NCBI GenBank assembly: GCA_024196135.1
Contig: JAMQCK010000684.1
Coordinates: forward strand, 1 to 17,810
Source: Pleurotus ostreatus/Saccharomyces cerevisiae fusant
Lineage: Eukaryota; Opisthokonta
Reading direction: 5' to 3'
Length of the DNA: 17,810 nucleotides
Both the position numbers and the translations under genes were made by a program. Shown piece by piece: positions 1-7,467 of the stretch (positions are counted from its first letter, which is position 1; each line of letters begins with the position of its first letter). Below the pieces are notes generated by a model that saw nothing but the letters and a program-made list of their open reading frames with translations, was not told the origin of the DNA and searched no databases.

Positions 1-786
1 TGGGGACGGGAGAACGTCTTGGGCGGCGAGGTTGAGGAGGACGGGTCGGGTGGGTTGGACGGGGCGCGGCGCCTGCCGGTCGATGCAGAAAGTCCGCTCC
101 GCTGTCGATGTAGATTAGCTTCCGTATGCGAGACGCGCTCGTGGCATTGCACCAACGAGCGCGTAGTATGGCGTACGCACCTCAGAGTCGCTCGTGGCGC
201 CATCAATGCTCCTGCGCCTAGACGCCGGCATGGGCCTGCGGTGCGAAAAGCTGCTTGGGGGATTCGCCTGGGCGATGGGCGTCGAGCGCTGGCGGCGGTC
301 GAAGACGCTCGGGCGCGCTGCCACGGGCGTCTGCGGCGGCGGCGGGGCCGGGGGACGCGAAGTGGCGCGCCGGGTCCCCGTCGACTCGTTGCTGCTGGAC
401 CGATCACTGGACGCGCCCTCGATGAGCTGCGCCGTGCGCCCGCGCTCCTCCTCCTCCTCCCCCGCGTTCTCGCGCTCGCTACTCGGCCCCACCTTGTGCG
501 CGACGAACTGGATGAGGGTGTTCGGCGTGCACATGAGATTGGGGTGGTCATCGAGGAGCCGGCGCAGGGACTGGATCTCGAAGTCGCTCATCAGGTCGTC
601 GCCGCCGTACCGGCGCGAGAACTCGCGGATAACGTCGACTATGTCGTCCGCATTGATACACGGTTGGCCCGAGGAGTCGAGATACGCGCTCGGCTGCTGC
701 CAAAATATGTCCTGCAGGTTCGCCTCTATATCTTCGACGGACTGGCGGTTACGGCCAAACAGCATGTCTTCTTCGTTGTCGGACAT
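1..786 (-). CDS. Hypothetical Ser/Arg/Pro-rich protein, 5' part (runs off left edge)
   Basis: I do not recognise this protein. Model: exon 1 is 786..181 (202 residues) and exon 2 is 101..1 and continues out of the window. The intron 180..102 (79 nt) has donor GTGCGT, a CTAAT-type branch region and acceptor GACAG, and the frame stays open (phase 0). The start MSDNEED at 786 has a good context (gccATGtc); the open frame extends upstream only through a GTG, so 786 is the first ATG. Residues 1-8 are acidic. Residues about 14-95 look folded, with alternating hydrophobic and charged positions and few low-complexity runs. From about residue 100 the protein is disordered: an acidic EEEEE run, then Ser, Arg and Pro stretches including PPAPPPP. 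Exon 2 stays Ser/Pro/Arg-rich. No enzymatic motif, signal peptide or membrane segment is seen. The promoter side has paired ACGCGT boxes. A nuclear or cytoskeletal scaffold is possible but only a guess. Confidence 0.65.
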
Positions 787-882
787 GGCGTCGGTGTGGT
801 TTGTGGTTCTTCTCTGGCGATGATTATGGCAGGAAGCAAGAAACGAAGATGCCACACGCCGAACAATAGCGCCCTCTTTCGA

Positions 883-930
883 GGAACCGTCACGTCACGC
901 TTCTTGTGATTATGACGCGTAACGCGTTAC
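883..930 (-). promoter_or_regulatory. Promoter elements: paired ACGCGT boxes and a CRE-like site
   Basis: Upstream of the minus-strand gene starting at 786. ACGCGT occurs at 915-920 and 922-927. The second copy is the core of a perfect 12-bp palindrome, GTAACGCGTTAC (919-930). A CRE-like TGACGTGAC on the minus strand lies at about 889-897. In yeasts ACGCGT is the MCB box bound by the Swi6-containing MBF complex at G1/S. That MBF acts here is inference. ACGCGT occurs at least eight times in the window, close to chance for GC-rich DNA, so only the pairing and palindrome are distinctive. Confidence 0.35.
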
Positions 931-2095
931 ATGCAGCGGTTCGCCCCGAGTGTCATCTTTCAATTATCCAGCCATGTACTCTGCAACAATCATGTCTGCA
1001 CTGTAGCAACAAGCCATGCATTGGACGCATGATGATCCTGCAGAGCAACACAGAAACGAAGTTGCATGGTTTACGAGGAAGGCCGAGCGAAGACTCAGCT
1101 GGACCAGGATGTTGTCGGAAATCTCCAGGTCGAGGCAGGCCTGACCGACTGGTCTATCCGTCAAGAAGCATACTCTACACCCGGGTCTGTACTGTGACTA
1201 TCTCTGGCTTCTGTCACGATGGTCCTCGCTGTGCGTGCCATCGACGACGGCCTCTTCCGGCAAAACTAGAGACTTGCGCTTTCTTTTCTCTTGCGAAGTC
1301 TTTACTCGCTTCGCTCATCTTCGCCGCCTACGGTATAGATCCACCTTGCTCCCGCAGCTTCAGAAACCACATCGCAGCCTCGTCGACGCTCAGCGGCGCT
1401 AGATACATTGCTCTCGTAGCTCTGAATGTGTTTTACCTTCCAATCGTTTTCACCGAAGGTCAGCAGTTTTCCCAAGCCTACAGCGAGTTATCTGCGCTGT
1501 CGCATTCACCTGCGACACCTACTGACGGTCTTGACAAAATACGTGAAATTTCTCCGTCAATCATGTTCCGCGTGAGCGGTGCAGGACACCGACAAAGAGC
1601 CATGGTCTAAGGTCACTACTTGTGCTCGTCATCGCCATCGTCGTGTGCTACGATGCATCAGGCATGTCTCCGCGGCGTCACGACCCCCACACGAAGTCGT
1701 ATGGCTGGCAGGCATAGTCCCCTCAGCCTCAAAATGTGAAGATCATACAGTAGCAACTTGCATTAGCAGCGACAAGAGCCGAAGCGACAAGTATGAAATA
1801 AAATGCTTTATCTGTAAGTTTCGTGGTATGAGTACAAGAGTGCGTGAAGTCCATTGGCCCGAGTGCCTAATTGTGGTACAGAGACCGTGTCGTGATGGTA
1901 CAGAGTCCATGTCGTAGATGGTACAGAGTCCGCGTCGTGCGCGAGTCAGTCAAACCTGTCCGTAGGGCAGGAGAGGGGAGTGTCCGATGGCGTGAGGTCA
2001 TCGTAAGGATCGTCGCCGATTTATCGACGGTGGCGTCATTAAGGGTGAGTGAGGGAGGAAGAGGGCACTCGTGTAGAGAAGGAGACACGATCTCT
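931..2095. other. Gene-poor intergenic stretch
   Basis: No convincing gene was found here. A 234-codon open frame at 906-1610 starts at GTG and resembles no family known to me. A short ATG frame at 1066-1197 (43 codons, beginning MVYEEGR) has coding-like composition but no supported splice partners; it may be a decayed exon or chance. The right part carries the three tandem repeats at 1874-1940. The last ~155 bp before 2096 would hold the 3' UTR of the minus-strand secreted-protein gene. Confidence 0.5.
1874..1940. repeat. Three tandem copies of a ~22-bp repeat
   Basis: Direct repeats at 1874-1895, 1896-1918 and 1919-1940, each beginning TGGTACAGAG and continuing (A/T)CC-(G/A/C)(T/C)GTCGT. 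The copies differ at a few positions, so this is a short degenerate minisatellite. It lies between two minus-strand genes, about 150-220 bp beyond the stop of the Kre9-like gene, so it could be in that gene's 3' region. No function can be read from the sequence. Confidence 0.85.
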
Positions 2096-2629
2096 TTACC
2101 CATCGTACTCGATGGTGAACTCGTCGCCCCAGTTGCCGGAGTCACCGAACACTGATCAGAAGGTCAGCAGATGATCGAAGGGCGGGAGGGGGATGGAGCT
2201 TACAAAGGATGCGGTAGTTGTCGCCAGTCTCAACCCAGGGGACCGTGACCTCGTACGTCCCGAGCAGGATGTCGAAGTTGTCGGCGAGGATGACTATCGG
2301 GAAAGTTAGCAAACGTTATCCACGATTCGTAGACTAAAAGTACGCACGAGGTGTAATCCGGTCATCCTTCACTAGACGGATCGTCCCAACGCGGTTCGTG
2401 ATCTGCTTGGGTGGGTCCGATACGTCCCTGTGGTATGTGTAAGCACTCGCGATCAAGGACGAAGACACCAGGCTCACCAGGTAACGTTGTGCTTCTCAAA
2501 CGGCTTCCACACCGTCCCGTTAGAGGGGTAGGTCACCGGCGGTGCGTACACATCGCGCTCGACGGGCAGCGCAGCGGCGAGCGAGACAAGGGGAGCAGCA
2601 AGGAGAGCGGTGAGCGTCGCGAACTTCAT
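2096..2629 (-). CDS. Small secreted Kre9/Knh1-like protein (Ser-Thr-rich GPI-anchored family, PF10342 type)
   Basis: Four exons on the minus strand: 2629..2478, 2427..2348, 2293..2204, 2151..2096, giving 125 residues. The introns are 50-54 nt with donors GTGAGC, GTGCGT and GTAAGC; intron 2 has a TGCTAAC branch site. Phases all agree and the product is continuous. Residues 1-21 are a signal peptide (MKF, then a hydrophobic stretch ending AAALP). The mature part follows the Kre9/Knh1 beta-sandwich pattern: DVYAPPVTYP, GTVW, NVTWD, SDPPKQITN, a hydrophobic strand LILADNFDILLG, EVTVPWV, then LFGDSGNWGDEFTI near the end. In yeast Kre9/Knh1 are linked to beta-1,6-glucan and cell wall assembly; the basidiomycete relatives are mostly uncharacterised. 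No C-terminal hydrophobic tail follows, so a GPI anchor is unlikely and the protein is probably secreted or wall-associated. A TATA box lies about 113 bp upstream of the ATG. Confidence 0.87.
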
Positions 2630-2741
2630 GATGGGGATCGTAACTGAGCGTAAAGTGTTTCTCGCGAAGGAGAAAGGTGGTTGTCGTGGTAGGAGGGTAG
2701 GTAGGAAAAACCTGGGGGAATGTGAGTCGACCTGGGTGCCT

Positions 2742-2749
2742 TATATATG
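2742..2749 (-). promoter_or_regulatory. TATA box of the Kre9/Knh1-like gene
   Basis: The minus strand reads GCATATATAAGG here, about 113 bp upstream of the ATG at 2629. With a start site about 30 bp downstream of the TATA, the 5' leader would be about 80 nt. A clear TATA box fits a regulated, highly expressed secreted protein. Confidence 0.6.
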
Positions 2750-3390
2750 CCCGCCACCGCCCCCTTGTCATAGAAGACTCCAGACTCGAATGACGCGCCG
2801 ATCCCCCCTAATTAGCCTCGGCCCGAGACCTGGGGCCAATTTAGCGCCCGGCGGTGCCCGTGTAGCAGCGCCCGCGTACTGGCTGACGCTGACCGGCACT
2901 GCCTGGGCACCGCGCCCCGAGGCGACGATTCCGGAAGGCCCGAGGAGCGACTGGAAATACAGTACGCGATCCTTCGACGCCCCCGACGCGCGCCGAAGTC
3001 GGCGGAGGAGTTTGGGCCCGCTTGTCTAGGTCTCGCATTCATGAAGATCGCCCTTGTCTCGTATCGCTGAATAGTGATCGGCGTCGTCTGGCCGCAACTT
3101 TCACGCTCGACGGAATAGATTTTGACTATGAAAGGTCGAGTGTCAGCTCCCCGAGGTAAGGTCGGAGGCTGGGTGAAAGTCTGATGCACCTTGAAGCCCC
3201 CCATCGTGCTATGCAAGATGAAGGTCCGACGTGGGCCAGCCAATCGTAGCCTATGCGTCCTCCTGCTCATCTCAATAGAGCACATCCTCGACGGCCTTGC
3301 GCCGCCGCAACCTCGCTGCCCTAACGCTGCCCATGACTCACTGTGCCTGCTTCACACTGTCCTTGGCGTCCTCGAGACCATGGTAGGCTG
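2750..3390. other. Shared upstream region of the two divergent secreted-protein genes
   Basis: This ~640-bp stretch separates the TATA boxes of two divergently transcribed genes (starts 2629 minus and 3508 plus). Open frames of 65-157 codons exist in several phases, but they overlap each other, mostly lack ATG starts and show no family resemblance. I see no repeat or RNA gene. It is best read as a divergent promoter region. Confidence 0.5.
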
Positions 3391-3400
3391 GCTATAAAAG
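3391..3400 (+). promoter_or_regulatory. TATA box of the small secreted protein gene
   Basis: GCTATAAAAG is a near-consensus TATA box about 108 bp upstream of the ATG at 3508, a spacing close to that of the divergent neighbour. Confidence 0.7.
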
Positions 3401-3507
3401 AAGTGAGCTCATGCTAGTAGGCCTATCGATTCACGTCGAAGAACATCCCTTCTCTCGCCCCGGATAGCGCCCTCCCCTCGAATAGCACCTGTCCACCACC
3501 TCGCACC

Positions 3508-4178
3508 ATGTCAATGAAGATCGCTGCCATCCTTGCTTCTGCGATCGCCCTCGCTGGTGCTGCCGCCGCTGCCCCAATCGAGTCCAGGCAGAACAACTCT
3601 TCTTACCCTGAGTGCGGTCCAAGTACGTCCAGCTCCTCCCCTTCCCTGATTCGCCCTCTCCTGTCGCGTCCCATTACATCATCAATCCGCCCACGACCCT
3701 CCTCCCACCTGCATCCCAAAACAAGACTGACCCTCCCCGCCTCAGCCACCGGCGCCTTCTACTACCCCTCCTCCGTGACCGTCTCTGAGCCCTTCACCCT
3801 CCGCTTTTGCTCCGGCACCTACTTCAAGACCTCCTCCAAGTCCATCACCCTCGCCATCAGCGCTGCCGGGGACACCAACCTCGACCGCGCGGTCATCCTC
3901 ACCGACGAGCTGACGTCGCCGGACTACAAGACCTATGACTTCGAGGCGGTCGTGCCGAAGACGATGTTCACGTTCCCGGAGGAGACGTACTTGATCGTGG
4001 TGGAGAAGACGAATGATTATTATGTGGTGAGTGGGATAGACTGCGTGTTAGGGTGGTGGAAGGGAGCAAGAGGGGGATACGGCGTTGTTGAGAGCGAGCG
4101 CTGACGGATGCTTTGCAGAAATCGAGCTACGCGATCACGACGGGGCAAATCAATGTTGTGACGCCGAAGAGTTCGTAG
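3508..4178 (+). CDS. Small secreted protein, basidiomycete-type, unknown function
   Basis: Three exons: 3508..3622, 3746..4026, 4119..4178, giving 151 residues. Introns are 123 and 92 nt (donors GTACGT and GTGAGT, acceptors CTCAG and TGCAG). The ATG at 3508 has the context caccATGtc. Residues 1-22 form a signal peptide rich in Ala, ending AAAAAP, followed by a possible Kex2-like site after IESR and one N-glycosylation site (NNSS). The mature part has two cysteines, in ECGPTTGAFYYP and LRFCSGTYF, that could form a disulfide. It ends in a beta-strand-like pattern: FEAVVPKTMF, ETYLIVVEKTNDYYV, SYAITTGQINVV. The pattern YYP..VTV.EPFTLRFCSGTYFKTS is one I recall from uncharacterised basidiomycete secreted proteins. 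The strand layout resembles an Ig-like beta-sandwich and so loosely the Kre9-like neighbour, but homology is not shown. There is no GPI-type tail and no catalytic motif. Confidence 0.82.
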
Positions 4179-4319
4179 AGGATTGCGCCCTCTTGACGTC
4201 GGAAACTCCCGTCTGACCGAGCACGATCAACTGGACTATGTTGCACTGACGGACAACACCACGAATGATCACGTACTTTACGATAATTTGTAGGACTGAA
4301 GCGTTAATGCATTGAATGT

Positions 4320-4337
4320 AACTTATGCGCATAAGTT
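4320..4337. promoter_or_regulatory. Perfect 18-bp palindrome
   Basis: AACTTATGCGCATAAGTT equals its own reverse complement over all 18 bases. It lies 142 bp after the stop of the secreted-protein gene and 104 bp before the first ATG of the PLP gene. It has no unpaired centre, which suits a dimeric DNA-binding protein better than an RNA hairpin. The binding factor is unknown. Confidence 0.6.
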
Positions 4338-4440
4338 GAGGAGACTCGAGTGAATTTGTGAGATGAAGGTCGCGAACAGGACGCGTTTGATCCCAAAAGG
4401 GTAGTCACGCCCGACCGTTACCTTTGTGACATCCCGCGTC

Positions 4441-5668
4441 ATGCTTCGATCCAGATCACTTGCCCATCTTCAGCGCATTCGAACTCAGTACCCTCGGCTC
4501 TCTACTCCTCGCCCATACACCAAGATGTCTGAACTCACAATCACCGAAGAGCGCAAGTCAGAACTCCTGGAAAATTTGCAAGACATCCGCGACCGGGTCA
4601 AGGCCGCGAGCGGCGCATCGAACCCCACTTTGGTCGCCGTATCGAAGTACAAGCCGGCGTCGGATGTTCTGGCGTGCTTTGAGCATGCGGGACAGAGAGA
4701 TTTTGGAGAGAATTATGTGCAGGAACTGGTTGATAAGGCCAAGCAGGTAGGTTGACCAAGAGCGGTGGTGGTGAATGTGGTTGGAATGACTCACGTGGTT
4801 TTCCAGCTCCCCGCAGAGATTCGATGGCATTTTATAGGGACTTTGCAGTCCAATAAATCGAAGACGCTAGTCGGTAAGTACTTTATGCGATAGCGAATGT
4901 TTATCTCATCTTCGTGCAGCCATCCCGAACCTGCACACCGTACAAACCCTAACCTCGACGAAGGCGGCTAATCTACTTGACAAGGCCCTCTCCGAAGCGG
5001 GCGACGCGCAGAGAAAGCTCAACGTACTCATCCAAGTACGTCTTTAACTTCTCTCCCTTGCAGCTTAGCATCCAGCTCAACTAATCCGCCCCAGGTAAAC
5101 ACCTCCGGCGAAGAGAACAAATCCGGGCTGCCGCCTCTCACCCCGACAGACGCCGCCGACGCACACGAACTAGTCAAACTGGCGATCCACGTTCTCGAAC
5201 ACTGCCCCTTCTTGCAACTGCAGGGTCTCATGACCATCGGCTCTATCGAGCAGTCAATTCACGCGAAAGAGGGCGAGGAGAATCATGACTTCAAGACGTT
5301 GCTGACGACAAGAGATGCGTTGCAGGGGGTTCTGGTTGAGAGGTTTGCTGATAAGGTAGGTTTTCCTTCTCCTATATATTTCTTCCTTGGCTACAGTTCC
5401 TTTTCTTCCTTTGCTACTTTTTCTTTTCTTCTCCCTCTATTGTTCTCTGTCTACGCTTTTCATTCATGTATTCTTCTCCGTGGACCAGAACGACTGAACT
5501 GAGACATCGCAGACGGCATCATACGGCGAAGAGGGCCGCCTGCTCGTTAGCATGGGCATGTCGGCCGACTTCGAGGCCGCGCTGCGGGCGGGGAGCGATA
5601 TTGTGCGCGTGGGCACGGGAATTTTCGGCGGGAGGCGGACGAAGGAGGAGGTGAAGGGGACGCATTAG
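4441..5668 (+). CDS. YggS/PROSC-type pyridoxal phosphate homeostasis protein (YBL036C family)
   Basis: Five exons: 4441..4746, 4807..4873, 4920..5035, 5095..5355, 5513..5668; introns 60, 46, 59 and 157 nt; 301 residues. The protein has the alanine-racemase N-terminal barrel fold of this family. Members bind PLP without known enzyme activity and buffer free PLP and amino-acid balance. Family motifs are intact: LVAVSKYKP with the PLP lysine at about K69, FGENYVQE (88-95), [12 protein letters not shown] (108-119), [19 protein letters not shown], and [22 protein letters not shown] (263-289). Residues 1-28 are Arg-rich with hydrophobic residues and no acidic residue, like a mitochondrial presequence. 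A second in-frame ATG at 4525 (accaagATGtct) would give 273 residues, closer to the usual length. Both starts may be used; dual targeting is inference. Exon 5 joins in phase 0 and ends in TAG. Confidence 0.97.
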
Positions 5669-6800
5669 AATGAGGTGGAGGGATTCATTAGCATAAGAGG
5701 GAATGGCGGAGGTCGAAGGCGGAAAGAGGTGAGCGCCTTCTGACGGAGCTGGAGAGCAATACAAGGCGCTGACAATAATTCAGAGGAGGATGGAAGAAGT
5801 TTGTTTAGAAGGGAAGAACGCGAAGCTGAGGGCCGCAGCGACACCCTGACATGTAACAACCGACCACTTTGTCTCTTGTAGACGATCACAACTCACCGGG
5901 TGCGCAGAGGTAGTCCGGTGTATTGGCGGCGCATCTTTCTTCACATGAATGAAGGATGTCTGGTCTCAGGACTCAAGTGACATGAGAAGCGCGCATTGTC
6001 CACGAACATGAAGACTGCGGCCCGATCCAATCATGCCGCGCCTATGTACCCCGATGACGATCTTCGGTGCGCCACACCTGGTTCTGGGAGTGCGAACACC
6101 TCATTCCGGGAGCGCGAACGCCAGGTTTCGGTAAGACGAAAGGAAGACAGACAGGCGGGAAGGCGGAGACCAGCTGCGCACCTTCGCGGCAGACGTTCGT
6201 TCATCTCGCCTTCGGTACCGCCGCATTTCGCGCTCGGAACCGGCCATATTGTGGCGCTTCTGTCATCTCTTCAACCTGACTCCCGGTCATTCATTTCTTT
6301 TACTCCCAGGTAGCGCGCTTGACACATCGCGCGCGTGCTGCTTTACCCGTCGATTGTGTAGCCTTATTCCCTGGCAGCTGCCTTTACTACGGCGTCGTGC
6401 TGCCGGCACAGCCAGCATCCGCCGTATGTCAGGCTACAATGAACGAGATCACAACGCTGCTCGTTTTGCGGCTCCACATTGTCCTCATATTCCTTCGGAC
6501 CCGTTACGCTGCTACTGCCCCTGCCATGTGCGTCCATTCACCGCATCGCGCCGCCGGTAGGGTGGCGTAAAGGTGTGTCTTACTCCCTTCGCGTGGCTCC
6601 CTGCTGCCCCTCCAGGCGCGCCCTTTGGTTCCTCCCGTGCGTCTTTCGGCCCTTTGGATGCGTCACCGGACCCTGAGCCTCCTGTAGCCTCACCTCACCT
6701 ACCATGCACCCTCCACATGTTAGAAAAACACGCATCCGCATGTGCAGGGTCCACACGCGGCGTGGAAAGGCGCTCCTAGAAGACCGACCATCGACCGCCA
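5669..6800. other. Intergenic, no convincing gene
   Basis: After the PLP gene stop there are several overlapping frames of 60-105 codons on both strands, mostly with non-ATG starts and without family resemblance or usable splice chains. I see no tRNA or rRNA. The only structure found is the pair of direct repeats at 6081-6122. Confidence 0.5.
6081..6122. repeat. Two tandem ~21-bp copies (GGGAG-YGCGAACRCC)
   Basis: GTTCTGGGAGTGCGAACACC (6081-6100) is followed after one base by a second copy, 6102-6122, that differs at a few positions (ATTCCGGGAGCGCGAACGCC core). Each has the shape TTC-nGGGAG-nGCGAAC, so TTC and GAA half-sites flank GGGAG. The GGGAG core recurs in the repeat block at 6805-6912. 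Confidence 0.7.
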
Positions 6801-6804
6801 CCGA

Positions 6805-6912
6805 ATGTTCGCTGGGAGCGCCTTCGTATGTTCGATGGGAGCCGCCGTTTGACGAGGGAGCATCCGATATCCAAAGAGGGAGCACCATCTATGTTCGCTG
6901 GGAGCATCCGAT
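6805..6912. repeat. Interspersed ATGTTCGCTGGGAGC / GGGAGCATCCGAT repeats
   Basis: ATGTTCG(C/A)TGGGAGC occurs at 6805-6819, 6828-6842 and 6891-6905. GGGAGCATCCGAT occurs at 6856-6868 and 6900-6912, and a partial copy, AGAGGGAGCACCATCT, at about 6875-6890. All are on the plus strand at irregular spacing. The first copy includes GAATGTTC (6803-6810), which matches one inverted pair of heat-shock-element units (nGAAnnTTCn). The other copies lack the GAA, so a heat-shock role is weak. Confidence 0.75.
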
Positions 6913-6936
6913 GTCGATTGCCCTGCGCGGGGCCGC

Positions 6937-7021
6937 CAGTTGACCGCGAAGGCAGTCGGTTGACTTCGGTCTAGTCGTTTAACCTCTGACCAGTCGTTTG
7001 ACTGAGGTCTGGTCGTTTGAC
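6937..7021. repeat. Block of TTGAC-containing repeats, period 16-20 bp
   Basis: Five degenerate copies of (C/T)(A/G)GTCGTTTGAC: CCAGTTGAC near 6937, CAGTCGGTTGAC near 6953, TAGTCGTTTAAC near 6971, CAGTCGTTTGAC near 6990, TGGTCGTTTGAC near 7009. An outlying CGTTTGAC lies at about 6846-6853. The same pentamer appears on the other strand as GTCAA at about 7056 and 7098, inside the next repeat block. TTGAC is the core of plant W-boxes; I know of no established fungal counterpart. Confidence 0.75.
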
Positions 7022-7024
7022 CCT

Positions 7025-7048
7025 AGGCGGGGACCCGCCTGCGGTCCC
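7025..7048. other. Two overlapping, mutually exclusive inverted repeats
   Basis: AGGCGGG (7025-7031) and CCCGCCT (7034-7040) are perfect inverted repeats around GA. GGGACC (7030-7035) and GGTCCC (7043-7048) form a second perfect pair with a 7-nt loop. They share bases, so only one can pair at a time. The element sits exactly between the TTGAC block and the CTGATA block. As DNA it could be a cruciform or dimer site; if transcribed, an alternative hairpin. Confidence 0.6.
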
Positions 7049-7242
7049 GATATTCGTCAACGAAGGTCTGATATCATCCGCCTGGGTGCTGACATTCGTC
7101 AAAGAGCACTGATATCATCCGCGTGAACGCTCATACCTCCCACCCGCGAGGCTGAACATCGGCCATCGCAAGGGCTGATATTAGCTTCCGCAAGCACTGA
7201 TATAAGCCACCCGGCAGGACTGATAACATACGCGGGGGCTTA
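7047..7242. repeat. Nine tandem units of ~21.6 bp, consensus CTGATAT-A-TCCGC
   Basis: Units start at 7047, 7068, 7089, 7109, 7130, 7152, 7175, 7197 and 7220, with steps of 20-23 bp. Most begin CTGATA or a variant (CCGATA, CTGACA, CTCATA, CTGAAC). Units at 7068 and 7109 share CTGATATCATCCGC exactly, and the pairs 7047+7068 and 7089+7109 look like a duplicated ~42-bp dimer. The step is close to two helical turns, so the motif would fall on one face of the DNA. The block ends at a TATA-like TTATAT (7240-7245), upstream of the Hsp20-like gene. GATA is the core of fungal GATA-factor sites; binding here is not shown. Confidence 0.8.
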
Positions 7243-7245
7243 TAT
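7240..7245 (+). promoter_or_regulatory. Possible TATA-like element before the Hsp20-like gene
   Basis: TTATAT in GGGGGCTTATATCTGGG, at the end of the 21.6-bp repeat block. A second similar site, CTTATATG, lies at 7463-7470. Either could direct the plus-strand Hsp20-like gene: the first implies a long leader with an intron, the second a leader of about 125 nt without one. Confidence 0.3.
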
Positions 7246-7467
7246 CTGGGAAGTAGGGCCACCTCTCCGACGCTTGACTCTTGCCGCGCCCCGTTACCTC
7301 TGCCGCCCCAGTTGCCCTTTCTTGCTGCGTCGACGCCGTCGCGCGCCAAAGTACTTGCATCGTCGCGTCCTCGCGCTGCTCCAGCTCTCCACGCCGCGCG
7401 CCGTAGCGCTCCCTCGGCGTACTCGAAAAACACCAATCAGGCCACTTTCATCCTAGGGGTCGCTTAT

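Noticed and set aside
906..1610. 234-codon plus-strand open frame
   Set aside because: It starts at GTG, has no recognisable domain or coding-like pattern, and lies in a stretch with no splice-supported partners.
1871..2155. 94-codon plus-strand frame over the tandem repeats
   Set aside because: It reads through the repeat block and antisense to the last exon of the Kre9-like gene; the minus-strand gene explains the DNA better.
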